Position numbers and translations under genes: made by a program | Source: Treponema sp. | Lineage (GTDB): Bacteria; Spirochaetota; Spirochaetia; Treponematales; Breznakiellaceae | NCBI GenBank assembly: GCA_031272575.1 | Contig: JAISTO010000152.1 | Location: 1-8,323, forward strand | Length of the DNA: 8,323 nucleotides | Reading direction: 5' to 3' | Notes under the pieces: model-generated | Told to the model about the DNA's origin: nothing | What the model saw: the letters and a program-made list of their open reading frames with translations, nothing else | Databases searched by the model: none | Part shown: positions 1 through 5,850 of the stretch, piece after piece | Layout: the number at the start of each line of letters is the position of its first letter | Numbering within the stretch: the stretch's first letter is position 1

Positions 1-179
1 TAGCTCGGCGCGGCCAGGGCATAGAATTCGCCATGGATAAGTTCGTTTCGCTCGCCGGGCGCAAGGGGCCAGTCCTTGTAGTCCTCGTAGGAATAGCGCC
101 GCAGCACCAGTTCAGGCCCCCGCTTGAGGCGGCGGGGGCTGGCGTACTCGTCATCCTCCTGGAAGGCGAGGGTGGACAG
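1..179 (-). CDS. Uma2-family (DUF820) putative endonuclease, 5' part only
   Basis: The minus strand reads ...ELVLRRYSYEDYKDWP, then GERNELIHGEFYALAAPS, and leaves the window. This is the N-terminal signature of Uma2/DUF820 proteins (YTYEDYxxWP...ERxELIxGxxYxMxPxS), a restriction-endonuclease-like family that is very common in cyanobacteria and spirochaetes; its physiological role is unclear. The catalytic part lies outside the window. The start is uncertain. An in-frame TAG at 201-203 sits inside the predicted -10 box, and no ATG follows in frame. I place the start at a CTG (177-179), which gives MSTLAFQEDDEYASP... with AAGG eight bases upstream; a GTG at 105-107 is the alternative. Because Uma2-like sequence begins well after the CTG, either start keeps the domain. 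Confidence is high for the family and low for the start. Confidence 0.7.
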   Translation of the reverse strand, partial: MSTLAFQEDDEYASPRRLKRGPELVLRRYSYEDYKDWPLAPGERNELIHGEFYALAAPS

Positions 180-197
180 AGTGCTGGCCTTGCGGGG

Positions 198-227
198 AGT
201 CTAGCAGGGGGGCGGGGGGTAACGCAA
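198..227 (-). promoter_or_regulatory. Promoter of the Uma2 gene with G/C tracts in the spacer
   Basis: Read on the minus strand: -35 TTGCGT (222-227), an 18 bp spacer, and -10 TAGACT (198-203) preceded by TGC (extended -10). The spacer contains two runs of six C (plus-strand G6 at 207-212 and 214-219). A start near 191 would leave about 12 nt before the CTG start. Spacer-borne homopolymers can change promoter strength when they gain or lose a base. Confidence 0.5.
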
Positions 228-270
228 GAGGGCGGCGCTCCGTAGTTAAGCCACAGAGCGGCCGCTTAGT

Positions 271-1329
271 TCACAGTTCCGTATACCGGTTGTCTACCCG
301 CAAGTTTTTGCCATTTATATACCCATACACTTTTATGTTGACTGAATTGATAAAAATCCCCAAATAATTTCCCTGCATTTGTATGGCATAAGAGCCTTCA
401 AAGACAAAATCTTTATTGTTCCGATAGCTGTTTTTATCGGTGCATACAAATTTAATGATATGTGAGGAAATATGTATTTGCTGCGCTATATTTTTGGCTT
501 GCGTATCAAGCATATCCCACATTCTTTCCTGCATGGACTGCCATTCTGAGTTGTATTCGATTTGCCGCGTTTTCCAACTGGAACGAGTTCTTCGCGCAGC
601 AGATAGGTAATCCGCGTTAGATGTCTCCATCAGATACTCATCAATGGTATCAAGAACATCCTGGCATATCCTGATTTTCATAGGATAATCAGAAGTATCG
701 CCAAGTGTTTCTTCTGAGATACTTATGATATCTTGAAAATGGTCATATTCCCAGCGCTCACGGGATTCTCGTTCCCTTGACGCCGCATCCTGCTTCTGCG
801 TGTTCTGCGCACTGCCTACGCCGAACAGCGCCGTAAAATGACTGTCGACCGCAATGTAGTTTCGGTACTGGGCTTCGACTTTTCCGGTTTCCACTTGCAG
901 CACCCGCAGCATAAGCCGATAGGAAGAACCAATAGTGGTGAGCGTTCCTGTAACGACTGACTGCGCACCCAGCATCTGGCCGATTCGCTGTGCAGATTCA
1001 TCGCTTACTTCACCGGAAGCCTGAAACTGTAGTTCGGTCCGTATGAGATCCAACTCTTTTCGATCAACAACAACCAGTTTGTTGCTGTCCAAAAGATCCG
1101 CCGCGAGTTCTTCCAGAACATACTCTGAGAACTTCTCAGAGGGCGAGTTAAAATTGACCAGAGCAATATTATTGCCCTTCGTCAACCGGCTGTCGATAAG
1201 CAGCGCTGCCTCGCGAATCGCTGTGTCGAGAGGCATCCCGCTCGTGTTCGCTGTTCTTCCGCTGCTTGCGCATCCCAAACTCAAAAAGAGCAGCAAAAAC
1301 GGGAGCGTCGCCAATCTATTTTTCACCAT
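271..1329 (-). CDS. CsgG/LpoB-like (FlgO-type fold) envelope lipoprotein
   Basis: 352 aa. Residues 1-20 form a lipoprotein signal peptide: basic MVKNR, a hydrophobic stretch, then LSLGC with Cys20 as the predicted lipidated residue (a relaxed lipobox, as in spirochaetes). Residues about 33-165 match the CsgG / penicillin-binding-protein-activator LpoB-like domain: NIALVNFNSPSEKFSEYVLEEL, KLVVVDRKELDLIRTELQFQ.SGEVSDESAQRIGQMLGAQSVVTGTL, then a strand-rich end (YRLMLRVLQVETGKVEAQY). Residues 175-285 are charged and probably helical; the C-terminus (about 290-352) is beta-rich and unrecognised. Proteins of this fold sit on the outer or inner membrane and act in secretion or envelope assembly; the partner here is unknown. 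The ATG is fixed by AGGAGG at 1336-1341, six bases upstream. Base composition is clearly more AT-rich than ftsH, which hints at a different origin. Transcription probably starts at the promoter near 1740-1769, through a long leader. Confidence 0.8.
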   Translation of the reverse strand: MVKNRLATLPFLLLFLSLGCASSGRTANTSGMPLDTAIREAALLIDSRLTKGNNIALVNFNSPSEKFSEYVLEELAADLLDSNKLVVVDRKELDLIRTELQFQASGEVSDESAQRIGQMLGAQSVVTGTLTTIGSSYRLMLRVLQVETGKVEAQYRNYIAVDSHFTALFGVGSAQNTQKQDAASRERESRERWEYDHFQDIISISEETLGDTSDYPMKIRICQDVLDTIDEYLMETSNADYLSAARRTRSSWKTRQIEYNSEWQSMQERMWDMLDTQAKNIAQQIHISSHIIKFVCTDKNSYRNNKDFVFEGSYAIQMQGNYLGIFINSVNIKVYGYINGKNLRVDNRYTEL

Positions 1330-1504
1330 GTTGTTCCTCCTGCCGGCTCCAGCCAGCCTGCGGGTCTTTCCCCGCCGCCATACATTTCTACCCAGTACGA
1401 TACACGCAGAGAGACTCCGATCCCTGCCGCATACAGAGCGGCCCGTTTTGAGGAAAAAGAGGATAGTCCGAAAGGTTTAACCGGAAGGCTTAGTGCGCGA
1501 AAAA

Positions 1505-1645
1505 TTACGCTGCGGGGGGGGGGGCAGAGACCGAACAAAACGCCCCAGAGAGGAGATTATTGAGATATGCACGGCGCTTCGCGCTGTGGCGCGCCACGTC
1601 TAAGCATGACGTGGGCACGCGGCGATTAAGAAACAAGGTACGCAT
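1505..1645 (-). CDS. Possible 46-aa leader peptide upstream of the lipoprotein gene
   Basis: Starts MRTLFLNRRVPTSCLDVARH and ends APPPAA. An AAGGAGG Shine-Dalgarno stands nine bases before the ATG, one of the best ribosome sites in the window. I do not recognise a functional family. The frame also stays open upstream to an ATG at 1735, close to the predicted transcript start, which would give 76 aa. Against a true protein: codons 11-25 overlap two strong hairpins, so the conservation might lie in the RNA. The C11 tract encodes the Pro run near the end; one extra C would carry the frame on to a TGA at 1323-1325 that overlaps the lipoprotein start. It could be a leader peptide, a small protein, or an accidental ORF in a structured RNA. 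Confidence 0.35.
   Translation of the reverse strand: MRTLFLNRRVPTSCLDVARHSAKRRAYLNNLLSGAFCSVSAPPPAA
1514..1524. repeat. G11 homopolymer tract (C11 on the sense strand)
   Basis: Eleven consecutive G on the plus strand, within the transcribed leader of the lipoprotein gene and inside the 46-codon small ORF. This is the longest homopolymer in the window and a likely site of replication slippage. Confidence 0.8.
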
Positions 1646-1735
1646 AACCAAAAACCTCCTTTTTCGTGCGGGGGTCTCGCCTGCATAGCGGTTACTCCCC
1701 CGTGGGTTTAAGCAACCCCGCGCTTGAATACCCAT
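1560..1735 (-). promoter_or_regulatory. Candidate structured 5' leader RNA of the lipoprotein gene
   Basis: From the predicted start near 1735 the minus-strand RNA can form, in order: a 5 bp hairpin (arms 1714-1718 and 1704-1708); a stem CGGGGG/CCCCCG (1697-1702 with 1669-1674) closing a 22 nt region; a Shine-Dalgarno flanked by A5 and T5 (1650-1664, GGAGG in the loop); a long hairpin with a 7 bp core CCACGTC/GACGTGG (1608-1614 with 1594-1600), extended by five more pairs past a bulge; and a GCGC-GAA-GCGC hairpin with outer CAC/GTG (1570-1588). Such density, with a ribosome site in the middle, resembles a cis-regulatory leader or riboswitch-like element. I cannot assign it to a known class. 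Termite-gut spirochaete motifs such as Termite-flg and Termite-leu exist in Rfam, but I cannot compare with them here. Confidence 0.4.
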
Positions 1736-1739
1736 AAAA

Positions 1740-1769
1740 AATATAGCACACCCCCGAATAAAATGTCAA
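1740..1769 (-). promoter_or_regulatory. Strong promoter of the leader/lipoprotein transcript
   Basis: Minus strand: -35 TTGACA (1764-1769, consensus), an 18 bp spacer containing G5, and -10 TATATT (1740-1745) preceded by TGC. The predicted start is about 1733-1735. The upstream DNA (1770-1815) is AT-rich with phased A/T tracts, like an UP element. There is no comparably good promoter between 1330 and 1500, so this one probably serves the lipoprotein gene. Confidence 0.75.
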
Positions 1770-1830
1770 GTATTTTAAGCAAAAAGTATTGAAAAAAGTG
1801 AAAAATTTGTTTTTGGAGGGACGAGGATAG

Positions 1831-1853
1831 ATTCCGCGGTCGAGCCGCGGAAT
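1831..1853. repeat. REP/dRS3-like palindromic hairpin after ftsH
   Basis: Perfect inverted repeat ATTCCGCGG (1831-1839) and CCGCGGAAT (1845-1853) with a 5 nt loop, in a GGATAG...TGACATCC context. Its left arm begins nine bases past the ftsH stop-codon edge, on the downstream side. It has the ATTCC...GGAAT form of widespread interspersed palindromes (dRS3/REP type). No U-run follows on the ftsH strand, so it is not a classical intrinsic terminator, though it may protect the 3' end of the mRNA. Confidence 0.55.
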
Positions 1854-1861
1854 GACATCCG

Positions 1862-3715
1862 TCATGCGGGGAAAAGCCCCAGGAGGCCGCGCACTTCGTC
1901 GTCGGTGAGGGTCTCCCGCTCGATGAGGGCGTCGCTCAGGCGCACCAGTTCGCCGCGGTGCTTCGAGAGGATCTGCCGCGCCCGCTCGCGGCCCTGGTCG
2001 AGGATCTCCTGCACGGCCTTGTCGATGCGGCGGGCCGTGTCGTCAGAGTAGTTCTGACGCCGGGCTATTTCCCGCGCCAGGAAGATGGGCTCGTCCTCCT
2101 GGCCGTACGCGACCGGGCCGAGCCCCCCATGCATACCCCACTCGCAGACCATGTGCCGGGCCAGTTCCGTGGCCTGCTGTATGTCCTGCTTGGTGCCGGT
2201 CGTCGTCTCGTTGTAGAGGAGGTTTTCCGCGGTCCAGCCCCCGTAGCAGATGACGATGCGGGCCTCGATCCAGCCCCGTGTGCGGCTGTAGTGGTCCTCC
2301 TCCGGGAGGGAGAGCGCCATGCCGAGGGCCTGGCCATGCGGCACTATGGTGACCTTGTGGAGGGGGTCCGCGTTTTCGAGGAAGTAGTGAAGGAGAGCAT
2401 GGCCTGCCTCGTGCACCGCCGTCATGCGGCGCTCTTTGTCCGACATGACGAGCGCGCTGCGGGCGACCCCCATCAGTATCTTGTCGCGCGCCTCCTCGAA
2501 GTCCTCTTGCGCGACCACGTCTTTGTCCTTGCGCGCCGCGTAGAGCGCGGCCTCGTTCGCGAGGTTGGCGATGTCCGCGCCGCTCATGCCCGGGGTCGAG
2601 CGCGCCACCCGCGAGAGGTCGACGTCATCGTCGAGGGGGATGTTTTTCACATGGATGTTGAGTATGTCCTCGCGCTCGCGGATGTCCGGCATCGCCACCG
2701 TGACCTGCCGGTCGAAACGCCCCGGCCGCAGGAGCGCCGGATCGAGCACGTCAGGCCGGTTCGTCGCCGCCAGGATGATCACCCCCTCTTTCGAGTCGAA
2801 GCCGTCCATCTCCACGAGCAGTTGATTCAGCGTCTGCTCCCGCTCGTCATGGCCGCCCCCGTAGCCGGCCCCGCGGGTCCTGCCGACCGCGTCAAGTTCA
2901 TCAATAAAAATGATACAGGGGGCGCTCTTCCGGCCCTGCTCGAACAGATCGCGTACGCGGCTCGCCCCGACCCCCACAAACATCTCCACGAAATCGGAGC
3001 CGGACATATGGAAGAACGAGACCCCGGCCTCGCCTGCCACGGCCCTGGCCATCAGCGTCTTGCCCGTGCCCGGCATGCCCACGAGGAGTACCCCCTTGGG
3101 AATCCGCGCGCCCATCTTCGTAAACTTTTCGGGGTTCTTCAAAAACGCGACCACCTCCTGTAGTTCGTACTTCGCGTCCTTCTGGCCCGCGACATCCTCG
3201 AACGTGGCCTTTTTTTCGTTATCGTGGTAGCGCTTCGCCTTGCTCCGGCCGAACGCGAAGGCCCTGCCCCCGGGCCCGGCCTGCATATTGCGGACCAGAA
3301 ACAGCACCAGCAGAAAGGCCAGGAGGAAGGGCAGGGACTGCTCCGCAATACGCCAGAAGTTCCAGGCTCTGCCCGTCCCATCGACGAGCAGACCCTCCTT
3401 CCGGGAATTGCCCTCTTCGAGCAGGGCGGGCATCAGAGTCGGGTCGTCGTAGGGGATCTTCGTCTTGTAGAGGGCCCCGTCTTTTTGCCTGATTTCGACT
3501 GTGCCCCCATCCCGAATGTTCACCGAGAGGAGCAGGCCCTCTTCGAGGCGCTCCCGGAACAGCGAGTAGGGTATCTCCTGCATGGGAGCGGCGGGCTTAC
3601 GCACAAAAAAAATGATGACCAGAGCCGCCGCCGCCAGCAGCGCGAAGATCGCCGCGGGGGAGGGCCCCTTTCGCTGCGAGACGGGGCCCGTGGGCGCGCC
3701 TCCATTCAAATTCAC
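1862..3715 (-). CDS. ftsH: ATP-dependent zinc metalloprotease FtsH
   Basis: 617 aa, normal family length. It is a membrane-anchored AAA+ protease that degrades misfolded or regulated membrane and cytosolic proteins as a hexamer. Order: cytosolic N-terminus; TM1 about 21-38; a short extracytoplasmic domain about 45-120; TM2 about 127-142; AAA module with Walker A GMPGTGKT (213-220, Met in place of the usual Pro at the second position), pore motif MFVGVGA (245-251), Walker B IIFIDELDAVG (D272/E273), second region of homology ATNRPDVLDPALLRPGRFDRQ (317-337) with arginine fingers; and the M41 protease with HEAGH (435-439) and the third zinc ligand in TTTGTKQDIQQAT (D511). The usual GGR after the zinc helix is GGW (492-494). 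The start is GTG at 3713-3715, since GGGGG stands five bases upstream and the overlapping ATG at 3715-3717 is followed at once by TGA. It has its own promoter behind lacI. Confidence 0.97.
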   Translation of the reverse strand: MNLNGGAPTGPVSQRKGPSPAAIFALLAAAALVIIFFVRKPAAPMQEIPYSLFRERLEEGLLLSVNIRDGGTVEIRQKDGALYKTKIPYDDPTLMPALLEEGNSRKEGLLVDGTGRAWNFWRIAEQSLPFLLAFLLVLFLVRNMQAGPGGRAFAFGRSKAKRYHDNEKKATFEDVAGQKDAKYELQEVVAFLKNPEKFTKMGARIPKGVLLVGMPGTGKTLMARAVAGEAGVSFFHMSGSDFVEMFVGVGASRVRDLFEQGRKSAPCIIFIDELDAVGRTRGAGYGGGHDEREQTLNQLLVEMDGFDSKEGVIILAATNRPDVLDPALLRPGRFDRQVTVAMPDIREREDILNIHVKNIPLDDDVDLSRVARSTPGMSGADIANLANEAALYAARKDKDVVAQEDFEEARDKILMGVARSALVMSDKERRMTAVHEAGHALLHYFLENADPLHKVTIVPHGQALGMALSLPEEDHYSRTRGWIEARIVICYGGWTAENLLYNETTTGTKQDIQQATELARHMVCEWGMHGGLGPVAYGQEDEPIFLAREIARRQNYSDDTARRIDKAVQEILDQGRERARQILSKHRGELVRLSDALIERETLTDDEVRGLLGLFPA

Positions 3716-3743
3716 ATCAACCCCCTGGTTTTATTCTTTTGAT

Positions 3744-3779
3744 ACCATAGCAGAGACGGACATTTTTATCAAGGGGGGG
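3744..3779 (-). promoter_or_regulatory. ftsH promoter with abutting G7 tract
   Basis: Minus strand: -35 TTGATA (3767-3772), 17 bp spacer, -10 TATGGT (3744-3749) preceded by TGC. The predicted start near 3737 gives a ~22 nt leader. A run of seven C on the sense strand (plus G7, 3773-3779) touches the -35 box on its upstream side. Confidence 0.55.
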
Positions 3780-3823
3780 CTTGAGACGGCTGGCGCCGCG
3801 ACGCGGAGTGACGGAAGCCCCCC

Positions 3824-4852
3824 TCACGCGGATTTGCGCACTACCACCGTGGTAGGGAGCGACACGATAAGCGCGTTGTCATCTTTGCCGGTGCTGTTGT
3901 GCACGATCATCTCGACCGCGCGGCAGCCCATGGCGCGCTTCTGCACATTCACCGTCGTGAGCGGGGGGCTCGTGTACGCTGACATTTCGATATTGTCAAT
4001 ACTGATGATGGCCGTGTCCTCCGGGATGCGGATCCGGCGCTCGTTGAGGTACTGGAGTATGCCGATAGCGACCTCGTCCGAGCCCGCGCAGATGGCGCGC
4101 GGGAGTGTGCCCTCCGCGCTGTGGAGGCCCCGCACCGCCTCGTAGCCGGAGGGCATATCCCGCGCGTTGGTGATCGAGAGGCGCGAGATGTCCCCCAGGC
4201 CCCGCTCGAGGAAGGCCTGCCTGAAGCCGGCGACCCGCTCGTCAAATTCGCCGATGTACGCGATGTCGGTGCAGCCCCGCCCGAAGAGGTAGGCCGTTGC
4301 TTTCCAGGCGGCATCCTGCCGGTCCAGGTACACCGACGAGAGCCCCTCGGCCTTCCATTCCACGCAGACTATCCGCGCTATGCGCTCTTTTATCCGCGTG
4401 ATGATCCGGCGGTCGTTTTCATCTTTGAGGCATTGATCGGTGGCGAGGAGGAGGAGGCCGCAGACTTCTTCCGAGTGGATAAGTTGATTGAAGAGCACCG
4501 GGTCTTTCAGTTCGTCGAAGAAGCGGATAAAGCGGATGTGGTACCCATGCTCGTGGGCCGCCGAATGTATCCCGGCGATGATCTCCGCGTAGTAGGGCCG
4601 CAGGAAGACCTCCGCATTGCAGAGCACCAGCCCGATCTGGTTGTCCGCCAGCGCCGCGCTCTCGCCCATAAGGAGCGCCCGCGCGAAGCGGTTGGGCCGA
4701 TACCCCAGGTCGTCTATGGCGCGCAGAATTTTTTCCCGCGTCCCGGCCGCCACCGCGCGATCGGTCCCGTTCAGCACATACGAGACCATGCTGCGCGTGA
4801 CCCCGGCCCGCCGCGCCACATCCTGCTGGGTTATGCGTTTTTTCGTTTGCAT
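3824..4852 (-). CDS. LacI-family transcriptional regulator
   Basis: 342 aa, typical length. The N-terminal DNA-binding domain has helix-turn-helix ITQQDVARRAGVTRSMVSYVLNG (7-29) followed by hinge-helix sequence GYRPNRFARALLMG (50-63). The rest is a periplasmic-binding-protein-like effector domain (about 72-340) with hallmark end motifs GSDEVAIGILQYLNERRIRIPEDTAIISIDNIEMSAYTSPPLTTV in shortened LacI form (257-301). Effectors of this family are usually sugars or their derivatives, but no sugar transport or catabolic genes lie in this window, so the regulon is unknown. It is divergent from the phosphopantetheinyl transferase gene with 128 bp between start codons, so autoregulation or control of that gene is possible. 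No Shine-Dalgarno precedes the ATG; the promoter lies so close that the mRNA would be nearly leaderless. Confidence 0.93.
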   Translation of the reverse strand: MQTKKRITQQDVARRAGVTRSMVSYVLNGTDRAVAAGTREKILRAIDDLGYRPNRFARALLMGESAALADNQIGLVLCNAEVFLRPYYAEIIAGIHSAAHEHGYHIRFIRFFDELKDPVLFNQLIHSEEVCGLLLLATDQCLKDENDRRIITRIKERIARIVCVEWKAEGLSSVYLDRQDAAWKATAYLFGRGCTDIAYIGEFDERVAGFRQAFLERGLGDISRLSITNARDMPSGYEAVRGLHSAEGTLPRAICAGSDEVAIGILQYLNERRIRIPEDTAIISIDNIEMSAYTSPPLTTVNVQKRAMGCRAVEMIVHNSTGKDDNALIVSLPTTVVVRKSA

Positions 4853-4864
4853 GGGTTATGGGGT

Positions 4865-4901
4865 ATAATGACACCATGCGCCAGTTCTTGCAAGGGGGGG
4901 G
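4865..4901 (-). promoter_or_regulatory. lacI-family gene promoter with abutting G8 tract
   Basis: Minus strand: -35 TTGCAA (4888-4893), 17 bp spacer, -10 CATTAT (4865-4870) with TG one base upstream. The start near 4858 leaves about five nt before the ATG at 4852, with no ribosome site. C8 on the sense strand (plus G8, 4894-4901) touches the -35. The same DNA read on the plus strand holds a perfect TATAAT (4864-4869), so opposing -10 elements overlap. Confidence 0.55.
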
Positions 4902-4930
4902 TGGGGAAGTGGGGAGTAGGGAGCGCGGCC

Positions 4931-4961
4931 TTGACAGGGACTCTTTCTTATGCGCTACCAT
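4931..4961 (+). promoter_or_regulatory. Likely promoter of the phosphopantetheinyl transferase gene
   Basis: A perfect -35 TTGACA (4931-4936) is followed after 19 bp by TACCAT (4956-4961), a weak -10. The predicted start near 4968 would leave a ~13 nt leader that contains the GAGAGG ribosome site (4969-4974 region) before the ATG at 4981. The long spacer makes this moderately confident only. Confidence 0.4.
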
Positions 4962-4980
4962 AGTATGCGAGAGGCTGCTG

Positions 4981-5850
4981 ATGCGCTTTTATTTGGGCTT
5001 GTCGTTTTTGGGGGGGAAGGGAGGGCCGCGCGCGGGGTACGAGGCTCTGCATGCGGAGGGCCGCAGGGTGCTTGCGCTGCTGGATGGGCAGCACCTGGGG
5101 GGTGGCGCGCTACAACGTGCGCGCCCAGGGGGGGCGGACAATGATAGGGCGCACTATGGTGCGCCCTGCCGGGCTAAGGGTCTGGTAATCGCCCCCCCTC
5201 CTGATTCAATAGACATTGCGCCTTCGGGGCGGCCTTTTTTTGCGGATCATCATGCGGACTTCAGCATTTCTCACTCGCGCGCTCTGACGGGGGTGACGTA
5301 TGTGGACGGCGGGGCGCGGACGGGCTGTGATGTTCAGTTCGTGGACGCTGCGCGGCGTTACGAGGGGGTCTGCCGGGAGTTTTTTCGAAGGGAGGAGCGC
5401 GGTTACGTGGAGGCGGCGGCGAATGCGCTGGACGCGGCGGCGCGGTTTTGCCGTATCTGGGCGCTGAAGGAGGCTTTTTTGAAGGCGCGGGGCCTTTCGG
5501 TGACCGACTTTGCGCGCGCGCCCGCTTTTTCCGCCCGCGCTATGGGTCTCGACGCGTCCGGCATGGAGTTTTTTGTCTACGATGTGGGGGACGCTTCGTG
5601 CCCCTATGTGTGTGCGGCGGCGCTCGAGGGGGCGGCGACAGGGGAGTCCCGTGCGCCGGAACTGCGGTGGTATTCCGCGGGGCAGGGTGCGGACGGGGGA
5701 ACTGCCTCCCGCAGGGGCGGGGAGGGGGCGCGCAGCGCCGGCTTAAAGCACCACGTCGAAGATGCGGCAGGGGCCGGCCTCGACCCACTCCTCTTTCGGC
5801 GTCCGGTGCGGTTCCTGGCGCAGGTCGAAGGTGACCAGATAGCCGGCTGA
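4981..5850 (+). CDS. Sfp-type 4'-phosphopantetheinyl transferase, 3' end possibly shifted
   Basis: 289 aa as read. It transfers 4'-phosphopantetheine from CoA to a carrier-protein serine. Motifs: FSISHSR (94-100, CoA-binding His98), TGCDVQ (114-119, Mg ligand Asp117; Gln119 replaces the more usual Glu), REFF...EE (132-139) and FCRIWALKEAFLKARG (156-171, Glu164 and Lys168). The ATG is chosen because GAGAGG lies six bases upstream and RFYLGLSF resembles the family N-terminus; the frame is open further up to ATGs at 4858 and 4876. The expected domain ends near residue 230. The last ~36 codons run antisense through the ATPase gene, whereas a TAA in another frame (5744-5746) shares TTAA with the ATPase stop; a frameshift near 5690-5730 is likely. 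Several G6-G7 tracts lie in the 5' part. No carrier-protein or synthase gene is nearby to name the substrate. Confidence 0.85.
   Translation: MRFYLGLSFLGGKGGPRAGYEALHAEGRRVLALLDGQHLGGGALQRARPGGADNDRAHYGAPCRAKGLVIAPPPDSIDIAPSGRPFFADHHADFSISHSRALTGVTYVDGGARTGCDVQFVDAARRYEGVCREFFRREERGYVEAAANALDAAARFCRIWALKEAFLKARGLSVTDFARAPAFSARAMGLDASGMEFFVYDVGDASCPYVCAAALEGAATGESRAPELRWYSAGQGADGGTASRRGGEGARSAGLKHHVEDAAGAGLDPLLFRRPVRFLAQVEGDQIAG
5010..5016. repeat. G7 tract in codons 10-12 of the transferase gene
   Basis: Seven G right after the start of the coding region. Similar tracts follow at 5097-5102 (G6) and 5128-5134 (G7), with C7 at 5192-5198. A length change in any of them would truncate the protein before its active site. 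Confidence 0.7.

Noticed and set aside
33..245. 70-aa plus-strand frame at the left edge
   Set aside because: Antisense to the Uma2 sequence and its promoter; the Gly-rich end is the G6 tracts.
258..265. NotI site GCGGCCGC between the lipoprotein and Uma2 genes, suggesting a cloning junction
   Set aside because: Surrounding sequence is continuous with a plausible promoter and gene end; such 8-mers are expected in GC-rich DNA.
1958..3163. 401-aa open frame on the plus strand
   Set aside because: It is antisense to the FtsH catalytic region; its composition is the complement of GC-rich ftsH codons and no family motif is visible.
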